The notes under the pieces: model-generated
What the model saw: the letters and a program-made list of their open reading frames with translations, nothing else
Told to the model about the DNA's origin: nothing
Database searches by the model: none
Translations under genes and position numbers: made by a program
Origin: JAAZFE01 sp034005635
GTDB lineage: Bacteria; Verrucomicrobiota; Kiritimatiellia; CAIQIC01; Lenti-01
DNA length: 9,121 bases
Direction of reading: 5' to 3'
Assembly: GCA_034005635.1 (NCBI GenBank)
Contig: JAVEUJ010000101.1
Span: 1-9,121 of the forward strand
Part shown: one piece after another, positions 1-6,088 of the stretch
How positions within the stretch are numbered: position 1 is the stretch's first letter
How the letters are laid out: each line of letters opens with the position of its first letter

Positions 1-876
1 ATGGGCAATCGTTATCGTGCGGGCATGAATACATGCGGACGGTTGGAAGTCGTGGTGGAGCGGGATGAGGCCGAGGCCTTGTGCGACTGGGTGCGGGAGC
101 ACTGGGCGCGCGAACCGGTTAGCCTCGAGGCACCCCATGGAAAACGGGCCGTGGTGGAAATCTATTTTGACACGCCCGCGGAGGCCGCCGCCCACCGGCG
201 CCGTCTGCCGAAGACTTTCACTGTGGCGGGTGCGCGATCCATGACCTGCCGTGAGGAGCAGTGGATCACCTTTTGGCGGCACCACTTCCACATTCAAGAC
301 ATTGGCCGTCGGCTGCGAATTGTACCGGTCTGGGAAAAGACGCCCGATCGTAAACGCATCAATCTGCGGATCGATCCGGGCTTGAGCTTCGGCACCGGCG
401 GGCATTTTACTACCCGGTTTTGCCTGGAAGAACTCGAAAGCGCCTGCGAACAACTGCGCCCGCGCTCCCTGCTGGATGCGGGCACCGGCAGCGGCATTCT
501 AGCGATTGCGGCTGCCCGGCTAGGCGTGCCGCGTATCGAGGCCTTCGACTACGATCCGATCTGCATCGAGATGAGCCGGAAAAATGCCGCCATGAACCGA
601 CTGAAAAAAGACCGCATCCGATTTTATTTTGCCGATGTTCTCAAGGATGGCTGGCACCGACGGCCCGCCGATGTGGTCTGTGCCAACATCCTCACCAACG
701 TCCTGATTGCGGCGGCGGCGGGGTTGTGGGCGGCCACAAAAAAACGTCTGATCCTGACGGGAATTCGCGAGTGTGAAGGCGATAGTGTGGCGGAAGCCTT
801 TCTGGCGCTGGGCGCGCGGGAAATCCGGCGCGACGGCGATGGCGAATGGTGCGGGATCGTGTTGGACCGGGGCTAG
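1..876 (+). CDS. prmA: Ribosomal protein L11 methyltransferase-like protein (PrmA family)
   Basis: Predicted cytoplasmic SAM-dependent methyltransferase of the PrmA family; family members methylate ribosomal protein L11. Residues 1-80 fit a divergent N-terminal substrate-binding domain. Residues 86-111 (EEQW...FW...F...IGRRLRIVPVWE) match the family linker. The catalytic domain has FGTGGHFTT at 130-138, motif I LLDAGTGSG at 157-165, the acidic FDYDP at 182-186 and ANILTN at 228-233. The 291-residue length is normal for PrmA. The family usually reads FGTGTHPTT; here T and P are replaced by G and F, so the protein may be a paralogue with another substrate. ATG at position 1 is the first base of the window, so the true start may lie upstream; ATG at 25 is an alternative, and no ribosome binding site can be judged. 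No partner gene is visible on the left, and the gene ends in a repeat-filled convergent gap. Confidence 0.85.
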   Translation: MGNRYRAGMNTCGRLEVVVERDEAEALCDWVREHWAREPVSLEAPHGKRAVVEIYFDTPAEAAAHRRRLPKTFTVAGARSMTCREEQWITFWRHHFHIQDIGRRLRIVPVWEKTPDRKRINLRIDPGLSFGTGGHFTTRFCLEELESACEQLRPRSLLDAGTGSGILAIAAARLGVPRIEAFDYDPICIEMSRKNAAMNRLKKDRIRFYFADVLKDGWHRRPADVVCANILTNVLIAAAAGLWAATKKRLILTGIRECEGDSVAEAFLALGAREIRRDGDGEWCGIVLDRG

Positions 877-881
877 ATTCG

Positions 882-931
882 GCCAGTCTCACGCCAAGAC
901 GCAAAGAGGCAAAGGGGGGGGCGGGGGGGGG
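882..931 (+). repeat. CGCCAAGACGCAAAG-type dispersed repeat ending in long G tracts
   Basis: The repeat begins 5 nt after the methyltransferase stop with GCCAGTCTCACGCC, a 14-mer that recurs exactly at 7117-7130. It continues as ACGCCAAGACGCAAAGA (891-907, identical to 1183-1199) and ends in G8-C-G9 at 914-931. A close relative at 7153-7189 also runs into a G7CGG tract. The repeated order of modules points to a dispersed intergenic element and not to chance. Confidence 0.75.
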
Positions 932-966
932 ACAATATCCAATATCCAATATTGAATATCCAATTT
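932..966 (+). repeat. Tandem CAATATC/CAATATTG short repeat
   Basis: AATATCCAAT occurs twice in tandem, is followed by the near-palindromic CCAATATTGAATATCC, and a third AATATCCAAT closes the unit. It directly follows the poly-G tract. Similar CCAATATCCAATATT strings are common intergenic repeats in environmental PVC-type genomes (recollection, not a search). No coding function is apparent. Confidence 0.6.
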
Positions 967-1178
967 TCAAGTTTCCTCTGTACTACAATCCATCAAAACC
1001 GTGTTTTTAATACACGTTTCTCATGTTTATAGCTCCATAACTCATTCTTTGACAATTAGTAATAAAGTAAGAATTGCAACGTCAACTTTCTGTCTTTTCC
1101 TTAAACTCAGATCGATGAGAGTAATAGCCAGCTACGGATATCGCTGATTTCACGGAGGGGAAGATGGGGGGAAAGTCG
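967..1178. other. AT-rich intergenic stretch without a recognised gene
   Basis: This stretch is much richer in A and T than the rest of the window and has no credible ORF on either strand. It contains a weak hairpin (CGTGT at 1000-1004, ACACG at 1012-1016, 7-nt loop) followed by TTTC. The hairpin could end transcription of the upstream methyltransferase gene, but the stem is short. TTGACA at 1049-1054 has no convincing -10 partner. I see nothing else here. Confidence 0.4.
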
Positions 1179-1210
1179 TCTTACGCCAAGACGCAAAGAT
1201 GCTAAGGAGG
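1179..1210 (+). repeat. Second CGCCAAGACGCAAAG-type repeat
   Basis: The 17-mer ACGCCAAGACGCAAAGA at 1183-1199 is identical to 891-907, and both copies lie on the same strand. It continues as TGCTAAGGAGGAAA, which resembles TGCTAAGGAGAAAA at 7134-7147 in the other convergent gap. Modules of one repeat family are therefore reused in different orders. Confidence 0.7.
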
Positions 1211-1312
1211 AAATACCGTTCACTATTCAAACATTTTAAGATTGGTTCCACTGGCGTCTTGTGTAAATCCGACTGATTTAGGCTCTTCGTAGAATTTTAT
1301 GGTGTGAGTACC
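1211..1312. other. Intergenic spacer, no supported gene
   Basis: The sequence between the direct repeat and the inverted repeat is ordinary AT-leaning DNA. A minus-strand frame (1223-1474) is open across it and through the inverted repeat, but its middle is simply translated repeat, so it is not called as a gene. Confidence 0.4.
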
Positions 1313-1428
1313 TTCCTGAAAAGAAAGAATTCCTCTCGCCAAGAGCGCCAAGATCGCAAAGAAGCTTCCAACAGGGCTCAAACCACTTTGCGATCTTCGC
1401 GCTCTTTGCGAGAAAATCTCTTCAGGAA
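1313..1428. repeat. Long inverted repeat made of two head-to-head CGCCAAGA/CGCAAAG units
   Basis: The left arm at 1334-1361 and the reverse complement of the right arm at 1386-1413 agree at 26 of 28 positions, with a 24-nt loop (1362-1385). The outermost ends TTCCTGAA (1313-1320) and TTCAGGAA (1421-1428) are also perfect reverse complements, separated from the core by arms of unequal length. The arm sequence is the same CGCCAAGA...CGCAAAG motif found as single direct copies at 891 and 1183. No transposase or clear target duplication is seen. As RNA it would form a very stable stem-loop from either strand, so it could act as a bidirectional terminator for the convergent genes. Confidence 0.75.
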
Positions 1429-1577
1429 AACGCTGTATTTGCTTGTGGTCATTGAAAGTCATCATTGAATGCAACTCTGCGCGGGTGACATCATTCCGCG
1501 ATCATTCTTTGATCTGAAAGCTTCTCGAGCATAGAGAAGGTTCCATGAAATTCAGCGGAGAGCCCTGATTTATCTGT
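1429..1577. other. Intergenic spacer, no supported gene
   Basis: No gene is recognised. The only structure seen is a small hairpin, CTTCTC (1521-1526) pairing with GAGAAG (1534-1539) across a 7-nt loop, with no T run. Confidence 0.4.
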
Positions 1578-1736
1578 TCATGAGTTCTTGAGTTCAGATT
1601 CATTTTCCTCTTTGTCCTCCTTTTCCCAATCTGTGAAATCGGTGTAATCCGTGGTGGCTTTAATCCCTTTGGTTGCGGCTATGCCGCGCCGTGTCTCTCT
1701 GGCCCTCTGTGGTTTAAAATGGGTTCGGATTGACCA
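1578..1736. repeat. Composite intergenic repeat, copy A
   Basis: This copy aligns over its whole length with 7295-7443. The first 27 bases (from TCATGAGTTCTTGAGTTCAG) are identical. Further shared blocks are GTGTAATCCGTGGTGG, CTTTGGTTGCG, CTATGCC, TCTGTGGTTTAAA and the closing TTC-GATTG-CCA. It contains the hairpin GCGGC-TAT-GCCGC (1675-1687), which is weakened in the other copy. It ends 9 nt before the complement of the ABC ATPase stop codon, the same distance as copy B from its neighbour gene. It may act as the 3' end or terminator of the minus-strand operon (inference). Confidence 0.8.
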
Positions 1737-1745
1737 CCAAACTCG

Positions 1746-2654
1746 CTATTTTTGCAGGAAGGGGGCGAGGGGGGCGGCGGGGGTGGCGCCGGTGGTGTTG
1801 GCCGGGTCGTGGGCGGCGTTCTGAACAATCTGCAGGAAGAAGGGTTCGAGGGGCTGGCGGGGGTGGTCGAGTTCAGGTTCGGTGCCCAAGGCGGAGCGGG
1901 TGACCTCGAGAATTTTGCGCAGCGTGACCGGATCGGGGGGGGTGGGAAAAGTTAGCGTGGTGCGGTCCTTCAGCGTCAGTAGCGCATCCAGGGTGCCCTG
2001 GGCGAGGAGGCGTCCGTTGAAGAGAATGGCGACTTGATTGCAGACATCTTCGACATCGGCGAGAAGGTGCGAAGTTAGCAGGACGGTTTTACCGCGGGCG
2101 GCGAGGGCGAGCAGGAGGTCCTTGACCTGGCGAGTGCCCTGGGGGTCGAGGCCGGCGGTGGGTTCGTCGAGGATGACCAAATCGGGATCGTTGAGCAGGG
2201 CTTGCGCGAGACCGAGGCGGCGGGCCATGCCTTTGGAAAACTCCCCCACCGGTCGGTGGCGGGCCTGGGCGAGCCCGGTCATCTCGAGAAGCTGATCGAT
2301 ACGGGTGCGGGCGATGGCGGAAGGCAGCCGGAAGAGGCGGGCATAGAAGGATAAGGTTTCTTGGGGGGTGAGGTGGGGATAGAGATAGGACTCTTCGGGG
2401 AGATAGCCAATGCGGCTTTTGGCGGCAGTGGATCGCGGAGATTGACCCAGGACCTCGAGGGTGCCGGCGGTCGGGAACAACAGGCCTAAGATCATTTTAA
2501 TGGTGGTAGATTTTCCTGATCCATTCGGGCCCAGGAGCCCAAAAATCTCTCCGGCGGGCACATCAAAGCTGAGGGAGCGGACAGCCTCGACGCGCGGGCG
2601 GCGCCAGAAGTCGCGGAAGGTTTTGGATACGTGCTCGGCGTGGATGGCATTCAT
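1746..2654 (-). CDS. ABC transporter ATP-binding protein (ABC-2 exporter type)
   Basis: Cytoplasmic ATPase subunit expected to pair with the permease encoded at 2887-3849. The protein has 302 residues, with Walker A GPNGSGKST at 42-50, Q-loop region GYLPEES at 83-89 (Glu at the usual Gln site, as in CcmA/NatA-like relatives), signature FSKGM at 139-143, Walker B DLVILDEP at 158-165, D-loop AGLD at 167-170 and switch His196. All catalytic elements are present. The last ~70 residues form a non-conserved, Pro/Ala-rich extension. ATG at 2652-2654 is the first in-frame start after an upstream stop; no Shine-Dalgarno sequence is visible. It is the last gene of the minus-strand cluster but is separated from the permease gene by 232 bp of palindromic repeats, unlike the usual adjacent or overlapping arrangement. 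The substrate cannot be predicted. Confidence 0.93.
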   Translation of the reverse strand: MNAIHAEHVSKTFRDFWRRPRVEAVRSLSFDVPAGEIFGLLGPNGSGKSTTIKMILGLLFPTAGTLEVLGQSPRSTAAKSRIGYLPEESYLYPHLTPQETLSFYARLFRLPSAIARTRIDQLLEMTGLAQARHRPVGEFSKGMARRLGLAQALLNDPDLVILDEPTAGLDPQGTRQVKDLLLALAARGKTVLLTSHLLADVEDVCNQVAILFNGRLLAQGTLDALLTLKDRTTLTFPTPPDPVTLRKILEVTRSALGTEPELDHPRQPLEPFFLQIVQNAAHDPANTTGATPAAPLAPFLQK

Positions 2655-2718
2655 GGGCAGGACGCAGGGGTTAGGTTTTTAGAGGACGGGGGGCAGAGGG
2701 AGAAAAGACCAGTCGGGT

Positions 2719-2877
2719 TTTCCACGCTTATGGATCCCGCAGGCGCGGGACCACACCGTGAAAGAAATACGCGGATTCTTCCACGGTATGGAAAACTTTT
2801 GGCCAAATCTTCCACGCTATGGAAGATTTTCTTCCACACTGTGGAAAACAGGTGCCGGATTTTCCACGCCATGGAAA
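2719..2877. repeat. Array of TTCCA-N5-TGGAA palindromes between exporter genes
   Basis: Clear units: TTCCA-CGGTA-TGGAA (2779-2793), AAATCTTCCA-CGCTA-TGGAAGATTT (2805-2829), TTCCAC-ACT-GTGGAA (2832-2846) and TTTCCA-CGCCA-TGGAAA (2861-2877). Degenerate units: TTCCA-CGCTTA-TGGA (2720-2734) and CCACACCGTGAAAG (2751-2764). Unit starts fall at about 2720, 2749, 2779, 2810, 2832 and 2862, giving steps of 29, 30, 31, 22 and 30, close to whole helical turns. A further perfect palindrome, TTTGGCCAAA, lies at 2798-2807. The last unit ends 9 nt from the permease stop codon. Units may be protein-binding sites in DNA or serial stem-loops in the mRNA. It is not a CRISPR array because the units are short and palindromic and the spacers are only ~7-16 nt. 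Confidence 0.85.
2735..2750. other. Perfect 6-bp GC-rich hairpin inside the palindrome array
   Basis: TCCCGC at 2735-2740 and GCGGGA at 2745-2750 are perfect reverse complements with the loop AGGC. The hairpin sits exactly between the two degenerate array units and is unlike them in sequence. There is no following T run on either strand, so it is not a standard intrinsic terminator; it could still pause polymerase or stabilise the RNA. Confidence 0.5.
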
Positions 2878-2886
2878 GCGGGAGCA

Positions 2887-3849
2887 TTAGGAGATCTCCC
2901 GGTGGTGGAAGGAGGCGGCACCGAGGGCAAGGGCGGCGGCGGACCAGGCCCCGGCATAGGCGGCGGCAGTCCAGAAATAGGTGGGCGGAATGGTGACGGT
3001 CGCATCGAGCGCGTCGACCAGCCAGAAGGCTTGGACGTTGGGCAGCAGGGCATAGGCCGTTGCAAAGGCCAGGGACTGATCTACCCGCGGGCCGAGAATA
3101 GAATCGGCCATGAGGCCCAGCATAAAGACTCCGCTACACAGCAGCAGCACCGGAACCGGTTCGAGGCGGGTGGCCAATGCCGCAGCGAGCGCGGTGGTCA
3201 TGCCGAGACAGAGAAACAACAGCAGCCCAACGGACAGGATATTCCAGGTGAAATTGTGTGGGAAGGTCAGGCGATCCAGTGGAGTGGGAAACCAAGCGGC
3301 TGTCGCCACGGCCAGCAGCAGCAGCAGCAGCAGCAGGAAGAAGGCGGCGGAGGCAAAGGGGCGACGGGTGCGGTGATTCCATGCACCGGCCAGAGCGGGT
3401 GCCAGCAGCAGGGCGATCAGGGCGGGGCCCGCGGCGGCCCAGTCGAGGCGGAGATCGCTGGCGCCGGCGCGAACAGCCAGAAGGGTGGCGGCTAGCGCGG
3501 CGATGGAAAACAAGGCCAGGGCCAGCGCAATGCCGGTGGCGCGCGCCAGAAAAAAGACGCCGCGGGAAACCGGTTTGGCCAAGATGGTGGCGGCAGTTCC
3601 GCGGCGGAGGTCGCGGCAGAAGCCTTCGGCGGCGGCATGAGTCCCGAGGAGAAATCCGCCGACCAGATAGAGGGCCAGCGAACTATCGCGGATGATGCGC
3701 GCAGAATCGCCGAGGGTGTAGTTGAGCAGCAGCGGCAGCAGCAGAATGCCACCGAGGCTGGCGAGGGACACGAGCAGAAACACTGGGCGACGGATGGCTT
3801 CGATCGCCGCGAGGCGCGCAATGGCGAAGAATGGAACGGCGGGTGTCAT
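2887..3849 (-). CDS. ABC-2 type transporter permease
   Basis: Integral inner-membrane subunit, 320 residues, with about six to eight hydrophobic segments, roughly at residues 22-42, 58-72, 100-127, 139-155, 166-187, 203-226, 232-250 and 293-312. The segment 74-97 (AEGFCRDLRRGTAATILAKPVSRG) resembles the cytoplasmic coupling segment of NosY-like ABC-2 permeases ('E...RT...LLAKPVSR'). With the ATPase at 1746-2654 it should form an exporter of unknown substrate. A run of eight leucines (172-179) is encoded by eight identical CTG codons. ATG at 3847-3849 lies 21 bp downstream of the thioredoxin-like gene stop, consistent with an operon, but no strong Shine-Dalgarno sequence is seen. The stop codon is followed within 9 nt by the palindrome array. 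Confidence 0.88.
   Translation of the reverse strand: MTPAVPFFAIARLAAIEAIRRPVFLLVSLASLGGILLLPLLLNYTLGDSARIIRDSSLALYLVGGFLLGTHAAAEGFCRDLRRGTAATILAKPVSRGVFFLARATGIALALALFSIAALAATLLAVRAGASDLRLDWAAAGPALIALLLAPALAGAWNHRTRRPFASAAFFLLLLLLLLAVATAAWFPTPLDRLTFPHNFTWNILSVGLLLFLCLGMTTALAAALATRLEPVPVLLLCSGVFMLGLMADSILGPRVDQSLAFATAYALLPNVQAFWLVDALDATVTIPPTYFWTAAAYAGAWSAAALALGAASFHHREIS
3313..3336. repeat. (CAG)8 trinucleotide tract in the permease gene
   Basis: Eight uninterrupted CAG units on the plus strand read as CTG leucine codons (residues 172-179) in the minus-strand permease gene, within a transmembrane segment. Slippage here would change helix length by whole residues without a frameshift. Confidence 0.9.
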
Positions 3850-3870
3850 GGGGTAGACGGTTTGCTCTGA

Positions 3871-4650
3871 TTAAAACAAATTAGCATAAGCGGGGGTGCT
3901 GGCGGCCTTGAGCATTTCGAGGATAGCGGGCATCTCTTCGAGCTTCATGCCTTCGCCCGGATTCTTGACGAATGGCCAGAAGCGGCCAGGGAAGGAGCTG
4001 TCGGGCTTAATGATCAGTAGGGCGGGGGTCTTGGTGACTTTATATTTGGCGGCCAGTTCTTGGGCATCTTTCTTGCCGGGCAAAATGATTTCGAGTTGGA
4101 GATAATAGCGCATGGCTTTGCGAAAGCTCATGTCTCCGGCAACATGCTTTTCATACCAACCGCACAGGCCGCTTTCACTGCTGACAAAGGGATTCTTAAA
4201 ATACAGGAAGAGGCAGGCGCCCGTTTCCTTCTGGATTTCCATCAGTTTGTCGTAATCGCGGGGGTCTTTAAATGTTTTGGTGGGGAGGTCCTCGAACTTG
4301 GGGGCCGCGATCAGGGCTTGTAGGGCGGGATCGGCGGCGGCGCCGTAGGGGGATGCCGCGGGTGGGCGGCTATCCCCGAAGGCGGCCGGCTCGGTTGGCA
4401 TCGTGCCTCTGGGGGTCCACGCGGGGGATTCTGAGGCGGGCTGGGCCGGGGAGTCGCTGGAAAAGGCAGCGGGAGCGGCCGGTTCCGTCGGGGCGGGCGC
4501 CGAGGCATTGGGTAGTTCGGCCGCGGAGGGGCGTTCAAAGCGCGAGCGGTCAAACTTCTGGCGCTGGAATCCGACACGATCCTGGGCCGTAACGGAATGG
4601 GGGAGCAGGGTGGCAATTGCGAGGAGGACAACAAGTGTAATACGGATCAT
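3871..4650 (-). CDS. Secreted thioredoxin-fold protein with incomplete CxxC motif
   Basis: Exported protein of 259 residues. Residues 1-22 form a signal peptide (hydrophobic LVVLLAIATLL, cleavage likely after SVTA). Residues 45-105 are a Pro/Ala/Ser-rich linker, probably disordered. Residues 118-250 resemble a thioredoxin-like domain: CLFLYFKNPF (strand), then SGLCGWYEKHV at 160-170 where the active-site helix starts, and the cis-proline region TKTPALLII at 206-214. The usual CxxC is CGWY here, leaving Cys163 alone, so classical disulfide exchange is unlikely; a structural, chaperone or single-cysteine role is possible. Its Shine-Dalgarno sequence AAAGGAA (complement of 4658-4664) touches the mgtE stop codon (4664-4666), with a 13-bp gap between genes, suggesting coupled translation with mgtE. 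The function is otherwise unknown. Confidence 0.8.
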   Translation of the reverse strand: MIRITLVVLLAIATLLPHSVTAQDRVGFQRQKFDRSRFERPSAAELPNASAPAPTEPAAPAAFSSDSPAQPASESPAWTPRGTMPTEPAAFGDSRPPAASPYGAAADPALQALIAAPKFEDLPTKTFKDPRDYDKLMEIQKETGACLFLYFKNPFVSSESGLCGWYEKHVAGDMSFRKAMRYYLQLEIILPGKKDAQELAAKYKVTKTPALLIIKPDSSFPGRFWPFVKNPGEGMKLEEMPAILEMLKAASTPAYANLF

Positions 4651-4657
4651 GGGGTGG

Positions 4658-4664
4658 TTCCTTT
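4658..4664 (-). promoter_or_regulatory. Ribosome binding site of the thioredoxin-like gene, overlapping the mgtE stop
   Basis: On the minus strand the sequence reads TGAAAGGAACCACCCCATG: the mgtE stop TGA runs directly into AAGGAA, and the next gene starts 7-8 nt later. The overlap supports the chosen ATG at 4648-4650 and suggests that ribosomes finishing mgtE help initiate the next gene. Confidence 0.65.
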
Positions 4665-6010
4665 CATACTTGGAGGACGAGGGTAGCGATGGAAAAATAG
4701 ATCAGAACACCGAGGATATCGGCAACAGACGTGATCAGTGGCACACTGGCCGTGGCGGGATCGAAGTGGAGCCGATTGAGGGCCATGGGCAGCAGCACGC
4801 CGGTTAGACTGCCTACGGCCACGATGGACACCATGCTGATGGCCACGATGATGCCGACTTGGACACTGCCCAGGAGCCAGCCTAGCGCGAAGGCGGCCAC
4901 CGCCATGATCAGGCCGATGGAGAGGCTGACGCCGACCTCGCGCAGAAACAGCCGCCACCAGTCGCCGCGACCGATTTCGCCGGTGGCGATGGCGCGCACC
5001 ACCATCGTCGCCGTCTGGGCACCGGCATTGCCGCCGCTGCCCAACAGCAGGGGCAGGAGGGCCACCAACGCGGCTAACTTCAGGATGGTGCCTTCAAACA
5101 CGCGGATCCCCATGCCGGTGAAAATATTCACGACGATCAGGGTCAGCAGCCAGCCAATGCGTTTGCGGAAGAGCAGGTTGACCGTGGCCTGCTTGAGGCT
5201 GACCTGCAGCGGCTGCACGGTGGCTAGCTTGTGGAAGTCCTCAGTGACCTCTTCTTCGGCCACATCGAGGATGTCGTCCACAGTGACGATGCCCAACAGA
5301 ATGCCGTCGGCATCCACAACGGGCAGGGCGTATAGATCGTACTTGCGGAACACCTGCACAGCTTCTTCGCGATCTTGCAAAGACCGCAGGCACACAAAAT
5401 GGCCATCCAGCAGGTCGCTGACCCGTACGCTGGGATCGGCCAACAACAATTTGCGCAGGCGCAGATCGTCGGTGAGACGCCCCTTGTCGTTGGTAATGTA
5501 GATCATCGTCATCGTTTCAGAATCGATGCCGGTCTTGCGCAAATGCTCGAGTGCCTGGCTCACGGACCACTCGGGCCGGACCTTGACATAGCGGTCGGTC
5601 ATCAGGCGGCCCACGCTGTCTTCAGGATAGCTGAGCAGGGCCAGGGTCTGCTTGCGGTCTTTTTCGCTCAAGTGTCCGAGCAGACCTTGGGTGACCTGCG
5701 CAGGCAGCTCCTCGAAAAGAGCCGTGCGATCATCGGGGGACAATCCGGCGAGAACCTGGCGGATTTCCTCATGAGCGAGCTCTTCGAGCAGGCGATTCTG
5801 AAACGGCGGTTCCAGTAATGAAAAAACGTCACCGGCCAATTGGCGCGGCAATACGCGGAAGAGCAGGACCCGATCTTGATGGGCGATGGCCGTTAATAAG
5901 TCCGCAATTTCGGGCGCGGGCTGCTGGGCGATAAAGGTGTGCAGCTCGTTGAGTCGGCCCGCGTGGAGGAGTTCCAGAATTTCCGGCAGCAGGAGATGGC
6001 GCAGGATCAT
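4664..6010 (-). CDS. mgtE: Magnesium transporter MgtE
   Basis: Inner-membrane Mg2+ channel/transporter of 448 residues, the usual family length. Residues 1-125 form the helical N domain (for example LSPDDRTALFEELP at 90-103). YPEDSVGRLM (128-137) leads into two CBS domains at about 136-195 and 200-252 (the second has DLYALPVVD and GIVTVDDILDV). The plug helix follows, then about five transmembrane helices from 285 to the end. Family hallmarks are LLLGSGGNAGAQTAT (321-335), DPATAS (417-422) and SVADILGVLIYF (428-439). Asp431 corresponds by position in this motif to the pore aspartate known to bind Mg2+ in the Thermus protein. ATG at 6008-6010 has GGAG (complement of 6018-6021) 7 nt upstream. 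It is the first gene of the minus-strand cluster. MgtE cytosolic domains normally gate the pore by sensing Mg2+; nothing suggests loss of function. Confidence 0.97.
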   Translation of the reverse strand: MILRHLLLPEILELLHAGRLNELHTFIAQQPAPEIADLLTAIAHQDRVLLFRVLPRQLAGDVFSLLEPPFQNRLLEELAHEEIRQVLAGLSPDDRTALFEELPAQVTQGLLGHLSEKDRKQTLALLSYPEDSVGRLMTDRYVKVRPEWSVSQALEHLRKTGIDSETMTMIYITNDKGRLTDDLRLRKLLLADPSVRVSDLLDGHFVCLRSLQDREEAVQVFRKYDLYALPVVDADGILLGIVTVDDILDVAEEEVTEDFHKLATVQPLQVSLKQATVNLLFRKRIGWLLTLIVVNIFTGMGIRVFEGTILKLAALVALLPLLLGSGGNAGAQTATMVVRAIATGEIGRGDWWRLFLREVGVSLSIGLIMAVAAFALGWLLGSVQVGIIVAISMVSIVAVGSLTGVLLPMALNRLHFDPATASVPLITSVADILGVLIYFSIATLVLQV

Positions 6011-6088
6011 CGACGGACTCCGCTGTTCCCGGCGAAGAGGGACATGGAGTAATATTTGGCTGCATTAGCGCCCGAATTCATGGCGGGC

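Noticed and set aside
1049..1077. TTGACA promoter in the AT-rich gap
   Set aside because: At 17 nt spacing the -10 position reads AATTGC, which is a poor match, and no gene follows.
1223..1474. 83-residue open frame on the minus strand
   Set aside because: Its middle third is the translated inverted repeat (1313-1428); the end (EGTHTIKFYEEPKSVGF) reads somewhat like a protein fragment but no family, start signal or conserved neighbour supports a gene.
2719..2877. CRISPR array
   Set aside because: Units are ~15-bp palindromes with variable centres and 7-16 nt gaps, not 24-37 bp identical repeats with spacers, and there are no cas genes.
2758..3495. 245-residue plus-strand open frame
   Set aside because: It runs through the palindrome array and antisense to the permease gene; its composition (Gly, Gln, Arg runs) is that of a shadow frame.
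4731..5501. 256-residue plus-strand frame opposite mgtE
   Set aside because: It is antisense to a clear MgtE protein, is Ser/Arg/Thr-rich and has no domain; it is a shadow of high-GC codon use.
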